A stretch of DNA of 56,008 nt from UBA4132 sp037133675 (lineage in GTDB: Bacteria; Pseudomonadota; Gammaproteobacteria; Methylococcales; Methylomonadaceae). The stretch is from the NCBI GenBank assembly GCA_037133675.1, contig JBAXNR010000019.1, positions 1 to 56,008 on the forward strand, written 5' to 3'. A program made the translations under genes and the position numbers. Below are positions 1 to 8,880 of the stretch, in pieces. The notes beneath the pieces were generated by a model that was not told the DNA's origin, ran no database searches, and saw only the letters and a list, made by a program, of their open reading frames with translations. Numbering within the stretch: position 1 is the first letter of the stretch; each line of letters starts with the position of its first letter.

Positions 1-33
1 CCATTAAAAACAATAGCTTAATGTTTTAGCTGC

Positions 34-1341
34 TTAATTTAAACTAGCACCAAAGGTTACTAACTCCCCCACAATGAACCCATCTTCTACAGCTACCAAG
101 CGCGTGTTAAGCGTTTGATTTTCAACACTGACATCAGTATCTAACACACAAGCTACACGCAAATAATTGGGCGTATAACCAAACACGCGGTGTTTACCAT
201 CGGGTAAAGGCTCACTGTAGCCTTCCCATAACACAGGAAATTCATTGCCGATATTGGCGGTATAAAATTGCTGTTTTTGGCTATTGGCTAATTCATGTAG
301 TTGTTGGCTACGCTGTTTTTTAATGTCATTGGTGACTTGATTCGGCAAGGTGGCAGCTTTTGTGCCTTCTCGACTGGAATATGTGAAGATGTGAATATGA
401 CCAAAACCAATGGCTTGCACGGTATCAAAACTGTCTTGCCATTCTTGTTCGCTCTCGGCAGGAAAGCCAACAATAATATCGGTGGTGATATTAAAGTGCG
501 GAATTTTAGCGCGTAGTTGCTGGACAATGGCGGTAAATTCTTCGGTTTTACAGCGTCGTGCCATACGGCGTAATACAGCATCAGAACCGCTTTGTAACGG
601 TAGATGTAAATGCGGCATTAAACGCTGATTATCGAACAGTTGAAAAAAATCATCGGGCAATTCCCACGGTTCTAATGAGCCTAGTCGTAAGCGTGGAATG
701 TTGGTATCAGTGAGGATAGCTTTAATTAAATCGGATAAATTATTGCCCAAATCACTGCCATAGCCGCCTAAATGTACGCCTGTTAAAATAACTTCATCAA
801 TGCCTTGGGCGTGTAGGGCGTTTATTTCATCGATAACAATTTGTATCGGGCGGCTGATTTCTTCACCCCGTGCTACGGTGACGATGCAAAAGGTGCAGCG
901 ATAGCGACAGCCATCTTGGACTTTGACAAAGGCGCGTTGTCTGCCGCGTGTGAACAGCGAGATTTCCGCTGGTTCAGTGGACATTGCGGGCATGGTGTTT
1001 GGGGTTAATTCCGTGAGGGTTTTTTCCACTAATTGATCTTTGTCTTTGTTGCTAACGACTAAATCCACGCCTAATAAGGTTTCGGCTTCTTGTTGGTTTA
1101 GTGTGGCATAACAGCCGCTAACTACTAATTTAGCATTGGGATTATCGCGGTGGATGCGGCGTATCAGTTGGCGGGATTTTCGCGCTGCATCTTGCGTGAC
1201 TGCGCAGGAATTAATAACGATAAGATGTGCCGCTTGTGGGTGTTGAGTGATTGAATGTCCTGATTTTTGAAAGGCTTGCGCCCATGTTTCTAATTCAGCT
1301 TCGTTAAGACGGCAACCTAGGGTTTTGAGGTGTACTAACAT
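34..1341 (-). CDS. mtaB: tRNA t6A37 methylthiotransferase MtaB
   Basis: This is a radical-SAM methylthiotransferase that converts t6A37 to ms2t6A37 in ANN-decoding tRNAs. The N-terminal UPF0004 domain shows its three cysteines in GCRLNEAE, INSCAVTQ and SGCYATL, which bind the auxiliary 4Fe-4S cluster. The radical-SAM CxxxCxxC motif lies in GCRYRCTFCIV near the middle, and the C-terminal ~70 residues fit a TRAM-like RNA-binding domain. At 435 residues it has the usual family length, and the ATG begins directly with the first motif. It is transcribed divergently from dnaB. RimO and MiaB are paralogues, but the GCRLNEAE start is typical of MtaB. Confidence 0.92.
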   Translation of the reverse strand: MLVHLKTLGCRLNEAELETWAQAFQKSGHSITQHPQAAHLIVINSCAVTQDAARKSRQLIRRIHRDNPNAKLVVSGCYATLNQQEAETLLGVDLVVSNKDKDQLVEKTLTELTPNTMPAMSTEPAEISLFTRGRQRAFVKVQDGCRYRCTFCIVTVARGEEISRPIQIVIDEINALHAQGIDEVILTGVHLGGYGSDLGNNLSDLIKAILTDTNIPRLRLGSLEPWELPDDFFQLFDNQRLMPHLHLPLQSGSDAVLRRMARRCKTEEFTAIVQQLRAKIPHFNITTDIIVGFPAESEQEWQDSFDTVQAIGFGHIHIFTYSSREGTKAATLPNQVTNDIKKQRSQQLHELANSQKQQFYTANIGNEFPVLWEGYSEPLPDGKHRVFGYTPNYLRVACVLDTDVSVENQTLNTRLVAVEDGFIVGELVTFGASLN

Positions 1342-1503
1342 GAGTCCAATAGTGGCAAAAGTCGTTGATTATAACGGTTTTTATTAGTTTACAGGCAACA
1401 AATAGCTGTTGTATTCGTGAATGATTGGCAATTTTTAGCAATCAATTAGACGCGATTTACGCTATCATTGCCCGCCCGTTGCTCGTTTTTAATCTGTATT
1501 CCT

Positions 1504-3939
1504 ATGTACGAAAATTATTCACTTGATCGTGATTATGCTGTTGATAAGTTAAAAGCCCCCCCTAATTCCATGCAGGCTGAACAGGCAGTATTGGGTAGCT
1601 TGATGCTGGATAATCAAACGTGGGACAGCGTTGCCGATAAAATTGTCGAAGGTGATTTTTATCGCCGTAATCATCAGCTTATTTTTCGCGTCATCGATCA
1701 ATTGGCTGAACAACAAATACCGTTTGATATTGTTACCCTATCCGATTCGTTAAGAAGCATGGGGGAATTGGATAATGTCGGTGGTCTGCCGTACTTGATT
1801 ATGCTGGTGGAAGATACTCCAACAGCTGCCAATGTTGTCGCTTATGCGACTATTGTTAAAGACCGCTCTGTCTTACGGCAATTGATTCATGTCGGGACAG
1901 AAATTTCTAATTCAGCGTTCAATCCCGAAGGACGGGAAACGGCGGAGCTACTGGAAAATGCTGAGCGGCAGGTATTTAAAATCGCCGAACAACGGCAACG
2001 AAATCAAGGTGGTTTTGTATCCATTAAGCCGTTATTGGCGCAAACAGTGGCGAAAATTGAACGCCTCTATGGACAAGAAGGTTCGATTACGGGTGCAAGT
2101 ACAGGATTTACTGATTTTGATCAACTCACCTCTGGTTTACAGCCTTCGGATTTAGTGATTGTCGCTGGTAGGCCTTCCATGGGTAAGTGCTTTGGCAAAG
2201 GTACACGGATTTTAATGTACTCAGGCGAAGTAAAAGCCGTGGAAGAAATACAAGTCGGCGATTTGTTGATGGGCGATGATTCTACACCACGGCGGGTATT
2301 ATCATTAGCGCGTGGTCGAGAAGCGATGTACTGGGTACGGCAAAATAAAGCCACTGATTACCGTGTCAATGAATCACACATCTTGTCATTAAAACGTAGT
2401 CGCAATGAAAGTAAGCATAAAAACGGTGATGTGCTTAATATCTCTTTAACTGACTATCTCAACGCTAGTACCAAGTTTCAATCTAATTATAAAGGTTATA
2501 AAGTTGCCGTTGAGTTTGAGGAACACGCTCTGCCACTTTGCCCGTATTTTTTAGGCTTATGGCTAGGTGATGGCACCTGTGCTTCAGTAGATATTTCAAC
2601 AACCGATGGGGAAGTTATTGATTATCTGCGAGGCTATGCAGAGCAGTTAAATTTACATTTAACGGAAAAATTGGCAAAAGATAAACACGGAAATGATAAA
2701 TGTCCTTTGTACAGTGTCAGTTCTCAAAAAAGAGGTAATCATCAAAATAACTTTTCTTTGCAGAAAGTGTTAAGAGAGATGGACTTACTGAATAATAAAC
2801 ATATTCCACAACTATTTTTAACAAACTCACGCGCCAATCGATTAAAACTGCTGGCTGGCTTGATTGATAGTGACGGTCATTATGCGCCTAAGTACAAAAT
2901 GGTCGAAATAACACAAAAAAACGCTGCCTTAGCCCAGCAAATTAAATTTTTATGCGATAGTTTGGGTTTTAGAACCTCACTGATTGCCAAGCAAGCAAGC
3001 ATTAAAAAAACAGGCTTTCAATGCACAGTTTATCGCGTGCGATTTTCAGGTGATATAAATGAAATTCCCGTCAAAATAGCCCGTAAAAAAGCCGCTATTT
3101 GGACAAGCAATAGAACTTGGCAACAAACAGGTATTCAAGTTGAATATGATCGAGTCGATGATTATTACGGTTTTGTCTGTGATGGCAACCGATTGTTTTT
3201 ATTGGAAGATATGACGGTAGTCCACAATACTACCATAGCAATGAATATGGCAGAAAACGTTGCGCTAAACAGCAATAAACCTGTGTTGGTGTTTAGTATG
3301 GAAATGCCAGGTGATTCTCTGGCTATGCGCATGATGTCATCTTTAGGGCGTATCGATCAGCATAAGGTTAGAACAGGCAAGCTTGATGATGATGATTGGC
3401 CGCGATTAACCTCTGCGATTAGTTTGTTAGCCAACACCAAATTATTTATTGATGATACTCCCGCACTAAGTCCAACAGAATTACGCGCTAGATCACGCCG
3501 TGTGGCGCGTGAACATGGGCAGATAGGCTTAATTGTGGTGGATTATTTACAACTTATGCAATCGCCCAGTAGCGGTGATAATCGTGTCCAGCAAATTTCT
3601 GATATTTCCAGAGGCTTAAAAGCCTTGGCTAAAGAATTAAATACGCCCGTGGTAGCATTATCACAGCTCAATCGTAATCTGGAACAACGCCCAAATAAAC
3701 GTCCTGTGATGTCGGATTTGCGAGATTCTGGCGCGATTGAGCAGGACGCGGATTTAATCGTGTTTGTGTATAGAGATGAAGTCTATAACCCTGACAGTCC
3801 TGACAAAGGCATTGCAGAAATGATTATCGGCAAACAACGTAATGGTCCCTTAGGAACAGTGAGATTGACCTTTTTGGGGCAATTTACCCGTTTTGAAAAT
3901 TTCTCAGGCACATCTTACAGTAATGAGGATTATGAATGA
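1504..3939 (+). CDS. dnaB: Replicative DNA helicase DnaB with in-frame intein
   Basis: This is the replication-fork helicase, encoded as a precursor of 811 residues. The N-terminal DnaB domain (PPNSMQAEQAVLGSLM) is followed by the RecA-like helicase core. The core is interrupted inside the Walker A loop: GRPSMGK lies upstream and TTIAMN downstream of an intein at 2188-3228. Removing the intein leaves a helicase of about 464 residues, the normal size, with VVDYLQLM (Walker B), ALSQLNR and RDSGAIEQDADLI motifs intact. An in-frame TTG exists at 1468, but the ATG at 1504 gives the family-typical start; no strong ribosome binding site is visible. The stop overlaps the start of alr by ATGA, so the two genes are co-transcribed. 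Confidence 0.95.
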   Translation: MYENYSLDRDYAVDKLKAPPNSMQAEQAVLGSLMLDNQTWDSVADKIVEGDFYRRNHQLIFRVIDQLAEQQIPFDIVTLSDSLRSMGELDNVGGLPYLIMLVEDTPTAANVVAYATIVKDRSVLRQLIHVGTEISNSAFNPEGRETAELLENAERQVFKIAEQRQRNQGGFVSIKPLLAQTVAKIERLYGQEGSITGASTGFTDFDQLTSGLQPSDLVIVAGRPSMGKCFGKGTRILMYSGEVKAVEEIQVGDLLMGDDSTPRRVLSLARGREAMYWVRQNKATDYRVNESHILSLKRSRNESKHKNGDVLNISLTDYLNASTKFQSNYKGYKVAVEFEEHALPLCPYFLGLWLGDGTCASVDISTTDGEVIDYLRGYAEQLNLHLTEKLAKDKHGNDKCPLYSVSSQKRGNHQNNFSLQKVLREMDLLNNKHIPQLFLTNSRANRLKLLAGLIDSDGHYAPKYKMVEITQKNAALAQQIKFLCDSLGFRTSLIAKQASIKKTGFQCTVYRVRFSGDINEIPVKIARKKAAIWTSNRTWQQTGIQVEYDRVDDYYGFVCDGNRLFLLEDMTVVHNTTIAMNMAENVALNSNKPVLVFSMEMPGDSLAMRMMSSLGRIDQHKVRTGKLDDDDWPRLTSAISLLANTKLFIDDTPALSPTELRARSRRVAREHGQIGLIVVDYLQLMQSPSSGDNRVQQISDISRGLKALAKELNTPVVALSQLNRNLEQRPNKRPVMSDLRDSGAIEQDADLIVFVYRDEVYNPDSPDKGIAEMIIGKQRNGPLGTVRLTFLGQFTRFENFSGTSYSNEDYE
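2188..3228 (+). mobile_element. DnaB P-loop intein with LAGLIDADG homing endonuclease
   Basis: This 347-residue in-frame protein intron begins with the nucleophilic Cys of CFGKGTRILM and ends with VVHN; the first C-extein residue is Thr of TTIAMN. Splicing block A (VKAVEEIQVGDLLMGDD), block F (YYGFVCDGNRLFLLED) and block G (TVVHN, penultimate His plus Asn) are all present. Block B reads VNESHIL, keeping the His but carrying Asn where Thr is usual. Two LAGLIDADG-type motifs, FLGLWLGDG and LLAGLIDSDG, keep their acidic residues, so the homing endonuclease is probably intact. The Walker A loop of DnaB is a known intein site. The reading frame is open throughout, which fits an active splicing element. 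Confidence 0.93.
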
Positions 3940-5036
3940 TTCCAGCGGCTTATGCTGTGTTAAATATGGCGGCAGTTACCCATAATATGCAAAAAGTGCG
4001 TGAATACGCACCCAATTCTAAGATTATGGCGGTAATTAAAGCTAATGCTTATGGGCATGGCGCGTTGCGACTCGCTCACTTTTTAGAGGAAGAAGTTGAT
4101 GGCTTTGCGGTGGCGCGTGTCGATGAAGGGATACGCTTGCGTATCTCAGGGGTGCAAAAGCGCATTGTGGTGTTAGAAGGCTTTACTTGCGCGGAAGAAT
4201 TGGATAAATTGCTGGTATATCAATTAGATGCGGTGGTGCATTCATTCGCTCAGTTAGCTATTTTTGAAACCATAATAGAGCAAGAAAAAATAGCCGTGTG
4301 GTTAAAATTGGATACAGGGATGAATCGTTTAGGCTTTAAAGCGGCTGAGTTGCAGGGTGTTTATTCACGGTTACTAAACTGTTTCGTTATTAAGCATCCC
4401 ATTAATTTGATGACTCATTTAGCCAATGCCGATGATAAAAGCGATGCAATGACGGACAATCAAATTACTTTATTTAATGACACGCTGGCTAATCTGACAC
4501 CTAAACTAGACTCTGATAATGAGCGTAGCATTGCTAATTCAGCGGGGATTTTGGCATGGCAACAAGCTTTAGCACATTGGGTGCGACCAGGAATTATGCT
4601 GTATGGCATTTCTCCATTTGCTGACGCTACGGGTGAGCAGCTCGGCTTAAAGCCAATTATGAGTTTACATTCCCGTTTGATTGCCGTTAAACCCATAGCA
4701 AAAGGTGATAGCGTAGGGTATGGAGGTAGCTGGGTGTGTGAACAAGACACTCTACTAGGTGTGGTGGCGATTGGTTATGCGGACGGTTATCCGCGCTATG
4801 CCAGCAGTGGTACGCCAGTGCTAGTCAATGGGCAGCGTGTGTCCTTGGTTGGTCGTGTGTCTATGGATATGATTACCGTTGATTTAGGCGTGGCATCTAA
4901 CGCCAAAGCAGGTGATGCAGTGACTTTATGGGGTGATGGATTACCTGTCGAAGAAATCGCCTTACGCGCCAATACGATTCCTTACACCTTGGTGTGCGGC
5001 GTGACCCAGCGAGTACGGCAAATTGAGGCTATTTAA
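3936..5036 (+). CDS. alr: Alanine racemase
   Basis: This PLP enzyme interconverts L- and D-alanine, supplying D-alanine for peptidoglycan. The PLP-binding lysine lies in VIKANAYGHG near residue 35. The catalytic tyrosine motif GYADGYPR and the C-terminal RVSMDMITVD signature are both clear. The 366-residue length is normal for the fold-type III racemase family. The ATG overlaps the dnaB stop (ATGA), implying translational coupling. A strong hairpin follows the stop codon, so this is probably the end of the dnaB-alr transcript. DadX-type catabolic racemases are similar, but the dnaB-alr linkage favours the biosynthetic enzyme. Confidence 0.93.
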   Translation: MIPAAYAVLNMAAVTHNMQKVREYAPNSKIMAVIKANAYGHGALRLAHFLEEEVDGFAVARVDEGIRLRISGVQKRIVVLEGFTCAEELDKLLVYQLDAVVHSFAQLAIFETIIEQEKIAVWLKLDTGMNRLGFKAAELQGVYSRLLNCFVIKHPINLMTHLANADDKSDAMTDNQITLFNDTLANLTPKLDSDNERSIANSAGILAWQQALAHWVRPGIMLYGISPFADATGEQLGLKPIMSLHSRLIAVKPIAKGDSVGYGGSWVCEQDTLLGVVAIGYADGYPRYASSGTPVLVNGQRVSLVGRVSMDMITVDLGVASNAKAGDAVTLWGDGLPVEEIALRANTIPYTLVCGVTQRVRQIEAI

Positions 5037-5039
5037 GGA

Positions 5040-5063
5040 GTAAAACAGCTTTAGCTGTTTTAC
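5040..5063 (+). terminator. Hairpin after alr, also part of a repeat family
   Basis: The sequence folds as AAAACAGC-TTTA-GCTGTTTT starting four bases after the alr stop. The stem with its U-rich 3' arm resembles an intrinsic terminator. A second hairpin, CCAATAG/CTATTGG at 5067-5086, follows immediately. The same AACAGCTAAAGCTGTT core recurs in reverse orientation near 36918-36934, so this terminator is itself a repeated module. Confidence 0.6.
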
Positions 5064-5127
5064 AAACCAATAGCTAAATCTATTGGACTCCATCTCCCTA
5101 TTCCAAACATAAGAAACTAAGAGTTTA

Positions 5128-5242
5128 CGTCATTGCGGCATGGACTGCCGCAATCCAGAAGCCAAAGATGGCATAGCTAATCAAAACCCTCGCTATGCTC
5201 TCCCTGTGACTGGATTCCAGCATCCATGCTGGAATGACAGCG
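5128..5242. repeat. MITE-like palindromic element, copy 1 (CGTCATT...AATGACAG ends)
   Basis: The left end is CGTCATTGCGGCATGG and the right end is CCATGCTGGAATGACAG, an imperfect inverted repeat. The interior contains CCAAAGATGGCAT and CCCTGTGACTGGATTC, both nearly repeated in the element at 10850-10946. A 60-codon open frame runs through it but has no coding character. A minimal palindromic form of the same end sequence occurs at 45862-45893. Confidence 0.65.
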
Positions 5243-5604
5243 TTTTTAGCAAAATAGTTGCTGTAATAGAATACTTTCACAGTCTCTTTAGCTATTGGCT
5301 AAAAAAAGCTAAAGCTTTTTGACTCCAGATTTAATCACAGCCCACAATCTCTCCCACAAACCTCCATCAAGCAAACCACTGTTTTATAAAGTCTTTAACG
5401 CACACAAAGCCCATTAATCGCCGTTCATAAAACCAAAAACCACGCGGTAAATCCTCAAAAACTCTCCTACAGCTTTCCCTTTAGCAGCAGAACACAAAGG
5501 GCTAAGATATGCCCAACGATATAAAACAAAAATTTAAATAAACTCAACAGCGTGTCAGCCATTGCGACAACGCTATACCAAACAACTTCCAAGAGGAAAA
5601 AAAC

Positions 5605-6270
5605 ATGAACATAGGAGACCACCTAGTCACCCCAAGAACAGGCTACACCCATCACGGCATATACATCGGTAATGGAGAAGTCATCCATTACTCAGGTTTT
5701 GCCAATGGACAATCCACAGGCACAATCTGCATCACCACCGTTAAAGCCTTTGCTAACGGTCATGACGTGAGTGTCAGAGAACACTTTTTCCGCCGTTACG
5801 ATGCAACAGAAAGTGTCGAACGCGCTCACAGTCGTTTAGGCGAAGACTGGTACAATGTCCTCATCAACAACTGTGAACATTTCGTCAACTGGTGCGTCAA
5901 TGGCTTGCACAGTAGCGATCAGGTTAATCGCTTGATAGCGGCTGTTTCTAGTGCGTACAACACGGCTAACGAAAGTAAGCAACTACCGAAAACAGCACAA
6001 GCATTGGCAGGTGTTGTAGCTGGGCGCGTGGTTCAAAAAGAAGTTGAACGTCAAGTAACGCAAGCGGTTGTTAAATCTGTAGTCAGTAAGACTGCGGGCA
6101 TAGCGGCTGGTACAAGCATGGCAACAACGGGTGCAGGTGCGGCAACGAACGCACTATTGTCTAGCAGTTTTGTTGCTGCCGTACCCGCAGCACCTGTTCT
6201 AGCACCTCTCATAGTTGCTGTGGGAGTAGGATATGTTGTATCGAAAGTCTTTGATTGCTTTGGGGATTGA
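5605..6270 (+). CDS. LRAT-domain (NC-like) acyltransferase/hydrolase family protein
   Basis: The protein has 221 residues. The first half matches the permuted-papain LRAT fold: the catalytic His lies in YTHHGIYIGNGEVIHYSG (about residues 14-31) and the catalytic Cys in the NCEHFVNWCVNG motif near residue 92. Known family members are thiol acyltransferases or lipid hydrolases; the bacterial substrate is not known. The second half is Ala/Gly/Val-rich with a hydrophobic C-terminal stretch (AAVPAAPVLAPLIVAVGVGYVV) that could insert into a membrane. AAGAGG lies upstream of the ATG. It stands alone between repeats, upstream of the kinase/regulator operon, and a hairpin follows it. Confidence 0.82.
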   Translation: MNIGDHLVTPRTGYTHHGIYIGNGEVIHYSGFANGQSTGTICITTVKAFANGHDVSVREHFFRRYDATESVERAHSRLGEDWYNVLINNCEHFVNWCVNGLHSSDQVNRLIAAVSSAYNTANESKQLPKTAQALAGVVAGRVVQKEVERQVTQAVVKSVVSKTAGIAAGTSMATTGAGAATNALLSSSFVAAVPAAPVLAPLIVAVGVGYVVSKVFDCFGD

Positions 6271-6324
6271 TTTTATCAGTTTCTCTTGTCATGATGACTC
6301 AATGACATAACCCACGCATTCAGT

Positions 6325-6358
6325 CAGCAGTCAAAAGCGTTATAGCTTTTGATTGCTG
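6325..6358 (+). terminator. Hairpin terminator after the LRAT gene
   Basis: The arms CAGCAGTCAAAAGC and GCTTTTGATTGCTG pair with one G-T wobble around a six-base loop, followed by CGTTTATAATTC. It lies 55 bases after the LRAT stop and before the kinase start, so it likely separates the two transcription units. Confidence 0.5.
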
Positions 6359-6398
6359 CGTTTATAATTCAAGCCATAATAATGAAAGGATAAGCTTT

Positions 6399-8867
6399 AT
6401 GTTCCTGCTAACTTCCAATGGATTCATACAGTCTAGTCCAGCAGACTTTATGTCGGCTGAACAGGGAAATTTTTCCGCTATGTATCAATTAGCAGATTTA
6501 TATTGTATTGGTGAAATAAATTTGATCAATGAATCAACACAAAGACAGACAATAAAAAAAGATTACAGCGAAGCCGCTAAATGGTTAGAAAAAGTCATTA
6601 ATTACATTCCTGATTCAGAATTACAAGATTCATCTAATAAAATCAAAGACACACAATTAAAAGCACAATGTAATTTAGCAGAATGTTATTTTCACCAAGA
6701 AAAATATACTCAATCAATTGAAGCTTATAAAAAAGTGATTGCTAATCCAAAGCTAGAAAGTGATTTTTACCAAGAGATAATAAATCAAAGTTTATACCAA
6801 TTAGCAGAATGTTATTTTAAGCAAAACCAAGATAATGAAGCGGTAATATGTTTGGAAAAACTACAGCAAGAAGATGATTCAAGAGGCGAATTTTCTAATG
6901 TAATATCATGGAAAGAGAGAGCCTTAGAAAAATTAGCCTATTGTTATTTTGAAGGACGTGGTGTTGAAAAATACCCTACAAAAGCAGCCGAACTACTTAA
7001 AGGGTTAATTGTACAACTGCAAACATCAATACAACCTTTAAAAAGCGATTTGAGCCTGTCAAGAATAAGTCGAAATTTAGCAATATGTTATTCTACGGGT
7101 AAATATGACCTTGAGAAAAACTATGATGAAGCGGCTAAATACTTTGAGTTAGCGTATGAACCGATAGGATTGGGCATTTGTCGTCATTATGGATATGGCG
7201 ATTTAGAAAAAAATGATGAATTAGCTATTAATTTCTTTGAATCCGCTTTAAAAGAAAATACATCTGGCATTAGCTATTTATGGTTAGCTTATCTCGAATA
7301 TCTTAAGAATGAAGCCGAAATAAAGGCTATTTTCACAAGAGAATTATCTATATCTGGCTATCGTAATCCTAATTTAACTGATAAAGAAAATCAATATATT
7401 ATTTCTAATATTTTCGCTAAGCCTAGCATAACAGATAAAGAAAAAGCGAATATAGATAAAGAAGAAAAACGCCTAGATGAAATATATAAAAAAATAAGCA
7501 GCATTGATGGAAAAATAAGCAAAGCCGCTTATGATTTATTTATCACTGATAATAATTTTTTCAATGAAAAATATGTTGAATTAATAGACTTTATCTTTCC
7601 CGAAGAGATATTTAAATTTTTAGCAAGTAGCCATACTTCATCATATAAAGTCGTTTTAGCATTTTACTACATCTGTAAAAATGACAAAAAAAAATCATTA
7701 GCTATTTTAGAGAATGCAGAAGCAAATAACGATATTTTTGCAAGTCGCCTACTTGGATTACATTACGAAAAATCAAAGGAATTTGACGAATCAATTAAGC
7801 ATTTTGAAAAAGTCAAACAAAATTTTTCTTATAAGTCATGTTATGAAGATAACATTAAAAAAGAATGTTATGATTTGGCTGATAGAAAAATAGAGCTTAT
7901 TCAATATCACATTGAACATAAAAGAGAACTTGAAGAAAAAAATATAGAGCTTGAAAAATTAAATGCACAACTAGAAGAAAAAAATAAACATATCGAAGAA
8001 GCACTTAAAAAACTTCGCTTACTGGTTAAGAAAACAAGTCATGATGCTGGAAACTTGTTAAGACCCAATATACAAAAAAATATAGCAGAAACATTAAAGA
8101 ATTCAGAGTTCAGCGAAGAATCAAAAAAATTATATTACGCCTCAAGCGATATAAAATATGTAAAACAACAATTTAGAATGCTAGATATTATGCAGACATT
8201 GACGGGTAGTCAATCCATAATAAGCCAAATAAAATTAGATCAAGTTGATAAATATAATAGTGAATCATTGAGTATTGAGGATATATTAAACTTAGCGGCT
8301 TTTCGTGCGATAGATAAATTTTTTGATACTAATGAAGACAGCCTTGATTTTTCCCGCGATATTATAGAAAAAAAACAAGGCGACTTTTCAAAATTATCTA
8401 ATGAATATCAAAAATACGTTTTAGCAACGAATACTGATAGTTACAAATTATCAATAATTTCTTGGTGTACTAAAAATTTGCGCCCTATCACTATAAGTTA
8501 TAAATGTGATGACTGGAAAAAAATACTGTTCTACAATAACAGCCAATCAGTCGCGTTGTTTTTTTCCTATTTCTTTGAACTGTTTTTCAATGCGTTTAAA
8601 TACGCCGATCATAACGAACATGATTTTTTAACCATCACGTTAGCAAATGAATTTATTGATGACAATGAATTTTTAACAATGATATGGACAAACCCTAAAG
8701 GCAATCAAACATCTTTCGGTACAAAAGAAGGGCTAAATTTATCAGCTAGTTACATAAGTTTATTAAACGATGATAAATACAAAGACAAAAGCCAAGAATT
8801 AATCACTCATGCCGATAAAACATTTGAATTAATTACTAGGATAAATAGAAAAAATTTTAATTTATAA
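6399..8867 (+). CDS. Sel1/TPR-repeat soluble histidine kinase-like protein
   Basis: This 822-residue protein has no membrane segment. Residues 1 to about 500 are Sel1/TPR-like helical repeats (for example AMYQLADLYCIGE, QCNLAECYFHQ, LAYCYFEGRGVEKYPTKAAELL). A charged coiled coil follows at about 508-544. His548, in KKTSHDAGNLLRP, sits where a phospho-accepting H-box is expected. The C-terminal part looks like a divergent HATPase domain: an N-box-like ELFFNAFKYA with Asn731 and a G-box-like GTKEGLNLS. AAAGGA precedes the ATG by a good distance. It starts a three-gene operon (13-base gap to the regulator, then 3 to the Uma2 gene). By eye its DNA is more AT-rich than its neighbours, suggesting transfer. 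The layout resembles the kinase of defensive two-component systems. Confidence 0.8.
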   Translation: MFLLTSNGFIQSSPADFMSAEQGNFSAMYQLADLYCIGEINLINESTQRQTIKKDYSEAAKWLEKVINYIPDSELQDSSNKIKDTQLKAQCNLAECYFHQEKYTQSIEAYKKVIANPKLESDFYQEIINQSLYQLAECYFKQNQDNEAVICLEKLQQEDDSRGEFSNVISWKERALEKLAYCYFEGRGVEKYPTKAAELLKGLIVQLQTSIQPLKSDLSLSRISRNLAICYSTGKYDLEKNYDEAAKYFELAYEPIGLGICRHYGYGDLEKNDELAINFFESALKENTSGISYLWLAYLEYLKNEAEIKAIFTRELSISGYRNPNLTDKENQYIISNIFAKPSITDKEKANIDKEEKRLDEIYKKISSIDGKISKAAYDLFITDNNFFNEKYVELIDFIFPEEIFKFLASSHTSSYKVVLAFYYICKNDKKKSLAILENAEANNDIFASRLLGLHYEKSKEFDESIKHFEKVKQNFSYKSCYEDNIKKECYDLADRKIELIQYHIEHKRELEEKNIELEKLNAQLEEKNKHIEEALKKLRLLVKKTSHDAGNLLRPNIQKNIAETLKNSEFSEESKKLYYASSDIKYVKQQFRMLDIMQTLTGSQSIISQIKLDQVDKYNSESLSIEDILNLAAFRAIDKFFDTNEDSLDFSRDIIEKKQGDFSKLSNEYQKYVLATNTDSYKLSIISWCTKNLRPITISYKCDDWKKILFYNNSQSVALFFSYFFELFFNAFKYADHNEHDFLTITLANEFIDDNEFLTMIWTNPKGNQTSFGTKEGLNLSASYISLLNDDKYKDKSQELITHADKTFELITRINRKNFNL

Positions 8868-8880
8868 ATAGGTATGTAAT

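Larger units (their letters stand above)
5037..5325. repeat. Composite inverted-end repeat between alr and the LRAT gene
   Basis: The two ends are imperfect inverted repeats: GGAGTAAAACAGCTTTAGCT at the left and AGCTAAAGCTTTTTGACTCC at the right. The right part also carries ACTTTCACAGTCTCT (about 5272), a module shared with the terminal repeats of the elements at 36776-36903 and 45795-45933. A second palindromic element (5128-5242) is nested inside. It has no transposase, so it looks like a non-autonomous (MITE-like) composite. The rest of the 568-base gap, from 5326 to 5604, shows no convincing gene or repeat. Confidence 0.5.

Noticed and set aside
5140..5322. 60-residue frame between alr and the LRAT gene
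   Set aside because: It is made wholly of the palindromic repeats and has no coding character.
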